Of a DNA stretch of 64,000 nt, positions 1 through 7,677 are shown in pieces (positions within the stretch are counted from its first letter, which is position 1; each line of letters begins with the position of its first letter). The stretch is from positions 310,001 through 374,000 of the forward strand of contig CAMIMA010000001.1 in NCBI GenBank assembly GCA_946222675.1, in the 5' to 3' direction. A program made the position numbers and the translations under genes. This DNA comes from an uncultured Candidatus Saccharibacteria bacterium (GTDB taxonomy: Bacteria > Patescibacteriota > Saccharimonadia > Saccharimonadales > Saccharimonadaceae). The notes under the pieces are model-generated. The model had not been told where the DNA came from and ran no database searches. It saw nothing but the letters and a program-made list of their open reading frames with translations.

Positions 1-804
1 TAGCTTTTTGCTACCAAAGTCTTGCGCAAGATTGAGAATTAACGGTTCGATAGTCTGACGAACTGTTTCACCTTTGTCAACAAAGCTCATCTCAAGGTCT
101 AACTGGTAAAATTCACCATAGAGGCGGTCGGCGCGTGGGTCTTCATCGCGGAAGCAGGCGGCAATTTGGTAGTACTTTGGCACACCACCAACCATTAACA
201 GCTGCTTAAACTGTTGTGGAGCCTGCGGTAAGGCGTAGAACTGACCAGGGCGAAGACGCGATGGAATCAAGAAGTCGCGTGCGCCTTCTGGACTAGAGTT
301 AGCGAGAATTGGTGTAGCTACCTCAGTAAAGTCGTGGTCTTCCATGTAGTGTCGAATTACACGATAGAAACGGTCGCGTTCACTAATCATTTTTTGCATA
401 CTTGGACGACGGAGGTCGAGGAAGCGATATTTAAGCCGCATTTCCTCGCTTGATTGTTGACCTTCATCCTTAGTGGCTACTGGTAAAGGCTCAGAACGGT
501 TTAAAATCTCTAATTTTTGGGCTACAACCTCCACTGTGCCGGTTGGAATGTGCGGGTTTTCGAGCCCTGCGCCACGATTACGTACTAGACCTTCCGCGCT
601 GATACAAAATTCGTCACGGAGGCTTTCGGCATCTTTAAACATAGCTGGGTCGTCCGGGTTGAAGACCAGCTGTACTAGACCAGTATGGTCGCGAAGGTCA
701 ACGAAGATAACGCCACCATGGTCGCGTCTTGTGTTGACCCAGCCGGCGACTTTGATGGTCTCGCCGACATGTTTAACACTCTCAATTGCTAGTGTTCTTT
801 GCAT
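1..804 (-). CDS. aspS: Aspartyl-tRNA synthetase, N-terminal 268 residues (runs off the window)
   Basis: Class II synthetase that charges tRNA-Asp. The visible part starts at an ATG (802-804 on this strand) and continues past base 1, so the C-terminal half of the catalytic domain is outside. Residues about 15-85 form the OB-fold anticodon-binding domain (GWVNTRRDHGGVIFVDLRD), followed by the catalytic core with the motif 2 region CFRDEDPRADR and LDLEMSFV near residue 230. This order and these motifs are those of bacterial-type AspRS. The start is supported by a purine-rich AAGGAAAGGA about 10 nt upstream and a possible -10 TAAAAT at 835-840 (complement), giving a short conventional leader. The gene stands back to back with nothing; the CBS-domain gene upstream is transcribed in the same direction and ends 28 nt before it. 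Identity is seen in sequence; charging specificity (discriminating or not) cannot be judged from this half. Confidence 0.95.
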   Translation of the reverse strand, partial: MQRTLAIESVKHVGETIKVAGWVNTRRDHGGVIFVDLRDHTGLVQLVFNPDDPAMFKDAESLRDEFCISAEGLVRNRGAGLENPHIPTGTVEVVAQKLEILNRSEPLPVATKDEGQQSSEEMRLKYRFLDLRRPSMQKMISERDRFYRVIRHYMEDHDFTEVATPILANSSPEGARDFLIPSRLRPGQFYALPQAPQQFKQLLMVGGVPKYYQIAACFRDEDPRADRLYGEFYQLDLEMSFVDKGETVRQTIEPLILNLAQDFGSKKL

Positions 805-831
805 TAAAATAATCCTTTCCTTGTAACTAGG

Positions 832-1716
832 TTATATTTTACCACATTTTAAGTTGGCGCAGATGGGATTGACAATACTATCTAGTGTTACTAGACCAAC
901 AATCGTTTCATCGTGCTTTACGATAGCAATAGTTAGTTCGCTGGCGGCCATCTTGTTGATTACTGATTTAAGCGGTTCGTCGGCTGTAACATAGAGTACG
1001 TCGTTTCGTAGATAGTCTGAAATAGACTTTTCGCTTTGCGCTACAATTGAGACGTCGCTGAGGTAGATTAATCCAGCAACCTCATTATTTTTTAGTACGG
1101 GGAAGACGCCCTGCTTGCTCTTAAAGAGGTCGTCTAGCGCCTTTGGTGTCAAGCGGTCGCGCTGTTTTAGTTTTACTACCTCTGCCCAAGGATGCATGCA
1201 GTCCTGAGCGGTTTGTTGGCTGTTTAGTAGTGTTTGGGCCAGTTCTTGCTTGAGATCAATATTTAGTTTGCTGTCCTCAATGAGATGGCTGAGTTCATCA
1301 GTTGAGGCAACACGTGGTTTTGGCGGTTCGACGGTTAGTGGGCGCAAAAATTCAGTCCAACTAAAGTAGTGATTGACGAATTTAGATTGGTCAGCTAATA
1401 GCACAGTAGTTACAGGTGAAATTTTATTGCCAAGCAACTCAGACAGAGTGATTAGTGCACCCGCTAAAATTGAACCAGTGATGATACCGTAGCTACGGGC
1501 GGCAATACTGGTTAGGATAATAATTAAACAGATATGAATAAACTTTAAGAATAGATAGAACGTCGGGTAGACATGAATGAAGCGGGCGACGTCTTGATAT
1601 TTCTTGTTAGTTTTGCCGAGCCGTTTGATTTCAAAATCACTTAAACTAGGGGCAAAGTTAACACTTGATAACGCAGTCGATAATATGGTAATCAAGATTA
1701 TGAAGATAATAGGCAT
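832..1716 (-). CDS. CBS-domain membrane protein, CNNM/hemolysin C-like
   Basis: A 294-residue protein with an N-terminal hydrophobic segment (about 1-20), further membrane segments around 55-105, and a C-terminal half containing two CBS repeats (about 165-220 and 225-285; GVFPVLKNNEVAGLIYLSD and a matching ITIAIVKHDETIVGLVTLD-like unit). The architecture resembles the DUF21/CNNM-CBS family (CorC/HlyC/TlyC), in which CBS pairs bind adenine nucleotides and the membrane part is linked to Mg2+ transport, but the membrane domain here is shorter than usual and lacks the C-terminal CorC domain. Function in ion homeostasis is therefore inference. The start ATG (1714-1716) has TATAAT (1723-1728, complement, extended TGC) exactly 6 nt upstream, so the mRNA is probably leaderless. 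It is divergent from the DsbA-like gene. Confidence 0.75.
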   Translation of the reverse strand: MPIIFIILITILSTALSSVNFAPSLSDFEIKRLGKTNKKYQDVARFIHVYPTFYLFLKFIHICLIIILTSIAARSYGIITGSILAGALITLSELLGNKISPVTTVLLADQSKFVNHYFSWTEFLRPLTVEPPKPRVASTDELSHLIEDSKLNIDLKQELAQTLLNSQQTAQDCMHPWAEVVKLKQRDRLTPKALDDLFKSKQGVFPVLKNNEVAGLIYLSDVSIVAQSEKSISDYLRNDVLYVTADEPLKSVINKMAASELTIAIVKHDETIVGLVTLDSIVNPICANLKCGKI

Positions 1717-1722
1717 GATATT

Positions 1723-1744
1723 ATTATAGCATTTATGCTATACT
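1723..1744. promoter_or_regulatory. Divergent promoter pair for CBS-protein and DsbA-like genes
   Basis: On the minus strand an extended -10 (TGC TATAAT, 1723-1728) lies 6 nt before the CBS-protein ATG. On the plus strand an extended -10 (TGC TATACT, 1739-1744) serves the DsbA-like gene, whose GGAGG at 1761-1765 precedes a GTG start. Both hexamers are read directly; transcription start points are inferred. Confidence 0.6.
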
Positions 1745-1770
1745 AGTAATAATGTTACTTGGAGGATATT

Positions 1771-2601
1771 GTGAGAAGAGATAATGAATTAGGCAGCATG
1801 CGCTTAGCGTTTGTGCTGATTGTAGTAGTAGTAGTATTGGTATTTGTTGGTCTGTTTTGGTATAAGAGTTCGCAGCCGAAGCCAGGTGAAGGTCAGTTTG
1901 ACGTTAAAGATACCTCTAATACTACGCGGCGTGTTGATATGAAGGCGTTAGCAGATAAGCTAGACCCGCAGCACCCTATTACAGTAGATAAAGTGAAGGC
2001 AGCGTTTAAAGATTTGACCGGTAAAGAGATGGCGCAAGATGAGGTTAATAAGGTCATCCCAGATCACATCAAGGGTAAATTGGACAGCAAGGTGACAGTA
2101 ATTGAATACGAGGACTTTGCTTGTGTTCATTGTCAGGCGGTACATAGCTATGTTGATAAGATTCATCAAGAATATGGTGACCGTGTGAGGTTTATTTATC
2201 GTAACTTCAGCTTGTCATATCCGAACTCCGATACGGTGCTAATTGCGGGTGAGACGGCCGCAAAATTGGGTGGTAATCAAGCATTTTGGAAGATGCATGA
2301 CTTGCTGTTTCAGAACGATATGTGGGTAAGTTATGCGGTTGATTCAGCAACACGAAATAAGACTTTGACAGATTATGCAAAGCAATCGGGCTTGGATGCT
2401 GACAAATTTAATGCTGAGTTTGTTAATGCGCAGACAAATGGTGTAAAGGCAAAGATTGAGCGAGACTGTGCACTCGGTCGTCGCATGGGGGTAAACGGCA
2501 CGCCATCAGTATATATTAACGGTAAAAAACTAGATGGTGCCGTAAAGTATGAGACGCTGAAGAGCGCCTTAGACAAGGTATTGCTTGGTCTAAAAAAATA
2601 G
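1771..2601 (+). CDS. Membrane-anchored DsbA-like thioredoxin-fold oxidoreductase
   Basis: A 276-residue extracytoplasmic thiol oxidoreductase of the DsbA/BdbD class. A charged N-terminus is followed by one very hydrophobic segment (about residues 11-30) and a linker; the thioredoxin fold begins near residue 107 (KVTVIEYEDFACVHC) with the redox CVHC motif at about 118-121. The cis-proline loop is visible as GVNGTPSVYING near the C-terminus. GTG at 1771 is chosen because GGAGG (1761-1765) lies 5 nt before it; the TTG at 1759 that would extend the protein is inside this ribosome-binding site. Such proteins introduce disulfides into secreted proteins; several small secreted proteins in the window (for example the one at 5425) carry paired cysteines that could be substrates. 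Substrate identity is inference. Confidence 0.88.
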   Translation: MRRDNELGSMRLAFVLIVVVVVLVFVGLFWYKSSQPKPGEGQFDVKDTSNTTRRVDMKALADKLDPQHPITVDKVKAAFKDLTGKEMAQDEVNKVIPDHIKGKLDSKVTVIEYEDFACVHCQAVHSYVDKIHQEYGDRVRFIYRNFSLSYPNSDTVLIAGETAAKLGGNQAFWKMHDLLFQNDMWVSYAVDSATRNKTLTDYAKQSGLDADKFNAEFVNAQTNGVKAKIERDCALGRRMGVNGTPSVYINGKKLDGAVKYETLKSALDKVLLGLKK

Positions 2602-2652
2602 TATAATAAAGTGTACTAGTTGCCAGTTAACTAGGTAAAGAAAGGATAAAAA

Positions 2653-3408
2653 ATGGTAGAATCCCGAGCTGCTGACAAAAGTGATGTTATCACTGTTAAG
2701 CATTTTAAAATGGATTTTGGCGACAAACATGTTATTAAGGATTTGTCGTTTGAGGTTAAGCGTGGCGAAGTATTTGGACTACTTGGTAGTAACGGTAGCG
2801 GTAAGACTACAACGTTGCGCGCACTGTTTGGTGTTTATAAACCAACTTCGGGAGAACTGTTAGTGGATGGTGCTCCATATAGGGTTGATAGCGGCATTAA
2901 ATTGGGCTATTTGCCGGAAGAGCGGGGGCTGTATCGTAAAGAGACGGTAGCTGATGCTATGCGATTTCTTGGTCAGCTAAAAGGTATGTCTCGTCAGGAG
3001 GCTAATCAGTATATCAAGCAATATCTAGAGCGTGTTAAGATGACCGAGTATGCCAATACGCGTCTTGATAAATTGAGTGGTGGCCAGCAGCAAAAAATTC
3101 AGCTCGGCGTTGCTTTAATGAACGACCCAGAGTTATTAGTGCTAGATGAGCCGACTAAGGGTTTTGACCCAGTGAACTGCAAGCTGCTAATGCAACTTAT
3201 TATGGAGAGCAGGGAACGCGGTGCTACCATTGTCATGATTAGCCACCAGATGGAAGATGTGGAACATCTTTGCGACCGTGTATTGTTATTAAAGAACGGC
3301 GTGGCCGAGGCCTATGGTACACCAGAGGAAGTTGAGCATAAATATGGCGAAAAGTCGCTTCGCGATGTATTTATTAAAGTTTACGAAGGAGACAAAGACG
3401 ATGAGTAA
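2653..3408 (+). CDS. ABC-2 type exporter, ATP-binding subunit (NatA-like)
   Basis: A 251-residue ABC ATPase. Walker A GLLGSNGSGKTT is near residues 43-54, the Q-loop region follows, the signature LSGGQQQK is near 140, Walker B LLVLDEP near 160 and the switch histidine in ISHQMED near 195. C-terminal residues (VFIKVYEG) resemble the NatA/DUF4162 tail. TATAAT at 2602-2607 and AAAGGA about 6 nt before the ATG give a conventional 5' leader of roughly 40 nt. It overlaps the permease gene by 8 nt (ATGAGTAA), so the two are translationally coupled and form one exporter. NatAB-type systems export Na+ or small hydrophobic or peptide compounds; the substrate is not evident. Confidence 0.9.
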   Translation: MVESRAADKSDVITVKHFKMDFGDKHVIKDLSFEVKRGEVFGLLGSNGSGKTTTLRALFGVYKPTSGELLVDGAPYRVDSGIKLGYLPEERGLYRKETVADAMRFLGQLKGMSRQEANQYIKQYLERVKMTEYANTRLDKLSGGQQQKIQLGVALMNDPELLVLDEPTKGFDPVNCKLLMQLIMESRERGATIVMISHQMEDVEHLCDRVLLLKNGVAEAYGTPEEVEHKYGEKSLRDVFIKVYEGDKDDE

Positions 3409-4663
3409 GTTATTTGGCCATAATTTTGGTACAGTGTATCGTTTTGAGATGATACGCACCATGAAGAAAAAGATGTTTTGGCTTAGCATCCTAATTGTAC
3501 CAGCCATTATATTTATAATTGCGGGCATTTCAGTGTTTTCCCAGAAAACATCGCACGACAATATCGAAGCTGCTAGAAATGCATCGTACAAGATTGCGAT
3601 AATTGATGATAGTGGTTTAATCAATAAAGACGATATTGCTGGTACGGGCGCACATTTGACGCGCGATTTGGCTGGTAGTGAGCGCGATTTAATGAGCAAG
3701 AAACTTGATGCCGTAATTCACTATCCTAAGAACCTCAGTAATATGCCGGTTACGATTGACCAAAACTATATTGGAATGATGGAAGGCGGCCGCTATGAGG
3801 ATATTTCGAAGGATATTCTTTCAAAGAGTGCGAAGCGTCGTATGTCAGACAATTTGACAAGTATGACAAAGTCAACCGTGAGGTATAATACGCAGAATTA
3901 TCGTGATGGCAAGCCAATCAACCCGATTGCTGAGATGATTGCTCCAGGGGCGTTGATTGTTGTGTTCTATCTGATTTTGTCGGTTTACGGTAGCATGATG
4001 GTTAATTCGACCACCGAAGAAAAGGAGAATCGTGTTACCGAGATTATTCTAACTACGATTAATAGCCGGACTTTTATCTCAGCTAAAATTATGGCCTATA
4101 TTTCATTGATATTTGTGCAGATTTTTGAGATGGTAGGCATATTGGTGTTAGTGTTTGCTGGACTACGTATTTTTAAGCCTGAATTTGCTGGTGGAATTAT
4201 ACCATTTATTTCACAGATTCCGCTTGATCCTGTAAGGCTTGGCGTAGGGTTTGGTATTTTTGTACTTAGTTTAATGCTAATTTGTGGAGCACTAGTTGGT
4301 ATGGGAGCGGTGTCACCGACCGCAAAGGAAGCTAGCCAATATACTGGAATTGTAATGATGCTGGTGTTTATACCAATCTATGCGCTTAACATATATATTA
4401 CAGCTAAGGCTGATTTAGTTGCGCAGATTCTAATGTATTTTCCATTTACGGCGCCAATTCCGCTACTAGTACGTAATGCTATGGGCTATTTAACAATGCA
4501 GGATGTGACCATTGTTTTCACTATTATGATAGTGTCGATTATAGCAGTGATGCTATTGGCTGCTAAGCTGTTCCAGATTGGGGCAATTTCGTACAATAAA
4601 AAGCTGTCACTCAAGAGTCTCGGCTTCGTTAAGAAGGTTTCTAAACTATTCGGTAAGGCATAA
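3401..4663 (+). CDS. ABC-2 type exporter, permease subunit (NatB-like)
   Basis: A 420-residue ABC-2 permease. One membrane segment (about 22-45) is followed by a large extracytoplasmic domain of roughly 170 residues and then a block of five or so membrane segments from about residue 205 onward. The conserved NatB/YhaP-type motif TTEEKENRVTEIILTT lies after the second membrane segment. The start at 3401 is chosen over longer in-frame upstream codons because AAGGAGA lies about 7 nt before it and it overlaps the ATPase stop in the usual coupled manner. The strong hairpin at 4681-4721 ends the operon. Partner of the preceding ATPase; substrate unknown. Confidence 0.88.
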   Translation: MSKLFGHNFGTVYRFEMIRTMKKKMFWLSILIVPAIIFIIAGISVFSQKTSHDNIEAARNASYKIAIIDDSGLINKDDIAGTGAHLTRDLAGSERDLMSKKLDAVIHYPKNLSNMPVTIDQNYIGMMEGGRYEDISKDILSKSAKRRMSDNLTSMTKSTVRYNTQNYRDGKPINPIAEMIAPGALIVVFYLILSVYGSMMVNSTTEEKENRVTEIILTTINSRTFISAKIMAYISLIFVQIFEMVGILVLVFAGLRIFKPEFAGGIIPFISQIPLDPVRLGVGFGIFVLSLMLICGALVGMGAVSPTAKEASQYTGIVMMLVFIPIYALNIYITAKADLVAQILMYFPFTAPIPLLVRNAMGYLTMQDVTIVFTIMIVSIIAVMLLAAKLFQIGAISYNKKLSLKSLGFVKKVSKLFGKA

Positions 4664-4673
4664 ATAACCGAGT

Positions 4674-5375
4674 TTAGTGTTCGGGCACTGCTAGCATAGG
4701 GCAGTGCCCGATTATTTTTTTCATAGTGGCTTTTTCGGCAGCGGTTACCCATAGGTGGTAGCGGATTTTTACGGCAATCTGGCGTGCTACATAAGCGCAG
4801 CGGAATTTGATATTAGTGGGCAGCCATTGGTTGGCATCGCTACTAGACTTTTGTAAGTTACTTTTGCTACTGACGGCCAATAACTCCAAGTCATCATTGG
4901 CAAGTTCTTGCCGGCGTGCGGGCGATAGTTCTGCGGCGCCAGTTTGCCAAGCATTAGCAAGGGCGACAACATGATCAATTTGTACATTTTTGTGCATCTC
5001 AGCCTTGTTTTTTATGATCATAAAATTTCCGGTATAGAGGTCATATAATTTGCCAGCTATGACATGACAGCCATCGAGCGTCTTGTCTGTGAGGTCGCGT
5101 TGTAAAATTCGCTGCCTCGTATTGCACTTTCCCCACGGCTGCCAACCGTGGCCAAATTTTTTACGATCATATTTTTTGCTACTATCAAGCGGTTTTACGG
5201 GCAAATGCTCAAGTAAATTTTGCGCTGATAAGTCAAAACTTTTAGCATGATCATATTTATTAAAATCGGGCCAGTAGCTATAAATGAGCGCAAAAATTAT
5301 GTACACAATAAGTATGGCAATGGCGACATACCAAATGCGGCGGCGTTGGTGATATTGGGCTGAATGTTGTTCCAT
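4674..5375 (-). CDS. Membrane-anchored HNH-family nuclease (DUF1524/GmrSD C-terminal type)
   Basis: A 233-residue protein with one N-terminal membrane segment (about residues 14-33) and an extracytoplasmic domain that carries the DUF1524-type HNH signature: IDHVVALANAWQTGA near residue 133, a region LANDDLELLAV and the terminal SNLQKSSSDANQWLP. This is the pattern of secreted nucleases common in Actinobacteria, where the DH and later N/K residues coordinate the metal and the phosphate. Four cysteines are present and may be disulfide-bonded. A role in degrading extracellular DNA for nucleotide scavenging or in DNA uptake fits an organism without nucleotide biosynthesis, but is inference. The 3' end also encodes the terminator hairpin of the convergent operon. 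A possible TTTAAT lies 7 nt before the ATG. Confidence 0.82.
   Translation of the reverse strand: MEQHSAQYHQRRRIWYVAIAILIVYIIFALIYSYWPDFNKYDHAKSFDLSAQNLLEHLPVKPLDSSKKYDRKKFGHGWQPWGKCNTRQRILQRDLTDKTLDGCHVIAGKLYDLYTGNFMIIKNKAEMHKNVQIDHVVALANAWQTGAAELSPARRQELANDDLELLAVSSKSNLQKSSSDANQWLPTNIKFRCAYVARQIAVKIRYHLWVTAAEKATMKKIIGHCPMLAVPEH
4681..4721 (+). terminator. Intrinsic terminator of the ABC exporter operon
   Basis: An 11-bp stem (TCGGGCACTGC / GCAGTGCCCGA) with a 9-nt loop is followed by ATTATTTTTTT. The whole element lies inside the 3' coding end of the convergent HNH nuclease gene. Confidence 0.9.
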
Positions 5376-5424
5376 GATTTTTATTAAACTGACATTTTTC
5401 TATATGTATTATATAATAGAAAAT

Positions 5425-5931
5425 ATGAAGCGAACGGCAATTTTATTAAGTATGTTTGTTGCAGCCTTGGCTGTAACCTTGATAACATTGCCAGTTGTGG
5501 CAGCGCCAAGCCAAGATGTGGTAAAGGTGAGCTGCACCTCAGCGCAGTCGATGTTGTCGCAGATTGAAAAAACCGATGCGGCGTTGAGAATTAACCGCGG
5601 GCGTGTCTACAACGAATTAAACGACTTATTTTTTGCGATGAATGCTCGTGTTTCGGTGAATCGTTTATCGTCGACCAAACTAGCAAGTATTACGGATGAT
5701 TACAGTAACGAGCTGAAAGATTTTCGGTCGCTATACAGTGATTATGATGGCGATTTAACTAATTTAGTTGGTATGGATTGCCGGTCTAATCCGGACGACT
5801 TTTATAGTGGCTTAACTAAACTGCGCGATAAGCGTAGTAAGTTAAAGCAAAGCGTAGATACGCTAGATAAGTTGTTTCATGATTATGTTGATGAGTTTAA
5901 CGCGGTGCGAAAGAGGCTAGATGTTAAATAA
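5425..5931 (+). CDS. Small secreted protein, function unknown
   Basis: A 168-residue protein with a clear signal peptide (KR followed by a hydrophobic core to about residue 24, then VVAAPSQ suggesting cleavage after an AxA-like site). The mature part is mostly alpha-helical and charged, with two cysteines (VSCTSAQ and GMDCRSN) that could form a disulfide made by the DsbA-like protein. ATG 5425 is preferred because TATAAT (5412-5417) sits exactly 7 nt before it; the longer frame from 5374 would start upstream of this promoter. The gene overlaps the next one by 11 nt, so the two probably act together. I do not recognise a family. Confidence 0.8.
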   Translation: MKRTAILLSMFVAALAVTLITLPVVAAPSQDVVKVSCTSAQSMLSQIEKTDAALRINRGRVYNELNDLFFAMNARVSVNRLSSTKLASITDDYSNELKDFRSLYSDYDGDLTNLVGMDCRSNPDDFYSGLTKLRDKRSKLKQSVDTLDKLFHDYVDEFNAVRKRLDVK

Positions 5932-6307
5932 GGCGCAAGCTTTGGTGGCGCGGCATCGTCTAAGCTGCTTTATCTTACTATGCATTGTTATTACGATAAT
6001 AATGACCTCAATTAGTCTTCGGATATATCAGGTTAGTGGTGCAATTCAGCTTGATCTTAGTCGCCCAGGCTACGAAAAGGTGCGTTCGCAAGTAAAGAAG
6101 GAGGCGGACGACCATCCGTTTGGTTCAACTGGCGCGCTTGATGCGGCAGCGCTGAAAGATTTTGATGCGCGAATTGATAAATATCAGCGTGAGTTAAAGA
6201 ACCTAGGTAATTTTAATGCTGAACAGCTAGATGACGAGAACCTTGGTATTACTAATAGCGATAATAACGGCAGTAATGACGGTAGTTCGCAACCAACACA
6301 TAACTAA
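5921..6307 (+). CDS. Small single-pass membrane protein, function unknown
   Basis: A 128-residue protein with a basic N-terminus, one membrane segment at about residues 14-35 and an extracytoplasmic charged tail ending in an Asn/Ser/Gly-rich stretch. AAAGAGG lies 5-6 nt before the ATG, and the start is inside the end of the preceding secreted-protein gene. It lies just upstream of the CIRCE element that controls hrcA. No family recognised; an envelope role with its upstream partner is inference. Confidence 0.75.
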   Translation: MLNKAQALVARHRLSCFILLCIVITIIMTSISLRIYQVSGAIQLDLSRPGYEKVRSQVKKEADDHPFGSTGALDAAALKDFDARIDKYQRELKNLGNFNAEQLDDENLGITNSDNNGSNDGSSQPTHN

Positions 6308-6308
6308 T

Positions 6309-6346
6309 CTGGCACTCTTGACATTAGAGCGCCAAAGCATTATCAT
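6309..6346 (+). promoter_or_regulatory. CIRCE operator (6309-6335) and promoter of hrcA-grpE
   Basis: CTGGCACTC, 9-nt spacer, GAGCGCCAA matches the CIRCE consensus (TTAGCACTC-N9-GAGTGCTAA) with a few changes. The spacer begins with TTGACA (6318-6323), which serves as the -35; 17 nt later is TATCAT (6341-6346), 6 nt before the hrcA ATG. HrcA binding would therefore cover the -35 directly. Confidence 0.85.
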
Positions 6347-6352
6347 ATAGGT

Positions 6353-7096
6353 ATGATGACTGAGCGCCAAGCGCGGATTTTGAAAGCTATGGTGGAGCAG
6401 TACGCTGAGCTAGCTGTTCCAGTGGGCAGTGTGCTCCTAGCTAAGTTGTTTGATGTGTCGCCAGCTACCATGCGTAGCGAGATGGCGCAGCTAGAAAAGA
6501 TGGGGTATCTCAAGCATACCCATACTTCTTCTGGGCGCATACCAACTGATAAGGGATATCGCTTGTATGTTAATAGTATTGTTGAGACTGGTGCGATGGC
6601 GCGTAGCAACAATACGAAAGAGCAGCGTCAGGCTAAGGCAATTCGAGCGCGGGTTATGGCATCACCCGATAGAGCTGATTTGGCAATTCGGGCGGCAGTA
6701 GATTCTCTGGTGGAAGCGACGCACAATCTGGGTATAGCTACTATTGGGGAACAATTGTATATGTCTGGTATCAGCAATCTATTCTCGCAGCCAGAGTTTG
6801 AAAATGGCGACCATGTACGCTCGGTGGCGTCGCTACTAGATAATCTAGAACCATGGCTCAGGGAGACTGCCCCGAATGATGTACTAAATGTATTTATTGG
6901 GTCAGAGAATCCAATTGGTCGCGACAGCGGCTCGTCATTAATAATTAGTCGATTTAATTCGCCATATTCAGATCATAGCTATATTGGCGTACTAGGGCCC
7001 ACGCGTCAAAGTTATGCGCGGGTGATGATGCTAGTTTTAGAGGCAGGGCGAATGTTGGAACACGTTTTACGGGAGGACAATAATGAAGCAAGATAA
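6353..7096 (+). CDS. hrcA: Heat-inducible transcription repressor HrcA
   Basis: Repressor of the heat-shock genes through CIRCE. Residues 1-75 form the winged helix (ILKAMVEQYAELAVPVGS, VSPATMRSEMAQLEKMGYLK, SSGRIPTDKGYRLYV). At 247 residues it is clearly shorter than usual HrcA (about 340), with a reduced central insert, but it keeps the C-terminal GAF-like region ending in a glycine-rich VLGPTRQSYARV. Its own promoter carries a CIRCE copy, indicating autoregulation. The first ATG is 6 nt after the -10, so the message is probably leaderless. It overlaps grpE by 14 nt. Confidence 0.95.
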   Translation: MMTERQARILKAMVEQYAELAVPVGSVLLAKLFDVSPATMRSEMAQLEKMGYLKHTHTSSGRIPTDKGYRLYVNSIVETGAMARSNNTKEQRQAKAIRARVMASPDRADLAIRAAVDSLVEATHNLGIATIGEQLYMSGISNLFSQPEFENGDHVRSVASLLDNLEPWLRETAPNDVLNVFIGSENPIGRDSGSSLIISRFNSPYSDHSYIGVLGPTRQSYARVMMLVLEAGRMLEHVLREDNNEAR

Positions 7097-7559
7097 TAAG
7101 CATAATGATATTAAGCAGTCGGAGCAATCGGCAAAAATAGCCGAGTTGACTAATGATTTGCAACGGACGCGCGCCGATTTCGAGAATTATCGGAAGCATA
7201 CCGAGCAGGATATTGCGGCGGCGCAATTGCGATCAGCAGAGCATATATTAGGTAAATTATTGCCGACGATTGATATTATTGATAGCGCAACAGCACAAGT
7301 GCCGGCTGATTTAGCGGAAAATGAGTGGGTAAAGGGTGTGGCTGCGATGCGTGCTAAACTACTGAAGTCCTTGGGAGAACTTGGGGTAGAACCGATAACA
7401 GTGAAATCAGGTGATTTATTTGACCACAACCAGCATAACGCGATTCAGTTTGATGAGTCGGAAGGCGATACCGAGGTGGTGAAGGTAGTACTTCGAACGG
7501 GTTACCTCTATCATGGGCAAATTTTACGTCCAGCTATGGTGAGCGTGACGCGTAAATAG
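7083..7559 (+). CDS. grpE: Nucleotide exchange factor GrpE
   Basis: Exchange factor for DnaK. The N-terminal half (about residues 5-60) is a coiled coil (LQRTRADFENYRKHTEQD), and the C-terminal beta-wing contains FDHNQHNAIQF and VLRTGYLYHGQILRPAMVSV, typical of the family. The length (158 residues) is at the short end. GGGAGG lies 5 nt before the ATG. It is co-transcribed with hrcA and separated from dnaK by a second CIRCE promoter. Confidence 0.96.
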   Translation: MKQDNKHNDIKQSEQSAKIAELTNDLQRTRADFENYRKHTEQDIAAAQLRSAEHILGKLLPTIDIIDSATAQVPADLAENEWVKGVAAMRAKLLKSLGELGVEPITVKSGDLFDHNQHNAIQFDESEGDTEVVKVVLRTGYLYHGQILRPAMVSVTRK

Positions 7560-7579
7560 TGTTGACTATATTACTACAA

Positions 7580-7617
7580 TTGGCACTCTTGACATACGAG
7601 TGCCAACGTACTACACT
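7580..7617 (+). promoter_or_regulatory. Perfect CIRCE operator (7580-7606) and dnaK promoter
   Basis: TTGGCACTC-N9-GAGTGCCAA is a perfect 9-bp inverted repeat. The N9 spacer starts with TTGACA (7589-7594); TACACT (7612-7617) follows at 17 nt. As in front of hrcA, the repressor site is superimposed on the -35 element. Confidence 0.93.
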
Positions 7618-7626
7618 AGAGATAGT

Positions 7627-7651
7627 TGGCAGTTAGATAAGCTGACTGCCA
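7627..7651 (+). promoter_or_regulatory. Hairpin in the dnaK 5' leader
   Basis: GGCAGTTAG pairs with the downstream GCTGACTGCC segment to give a 9-bp stem (with one G-U) and a 5-nt loop. It lies between the inferred transcription start (about 7624) and the strong AAAGGAG before dnaK. It could stabilise the mRNA 5' end; role is inference. Confidence 0.5.
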
Positions 7652-7677
7652 GGGTATTGTTCTAAGGAAAGGAGCAT

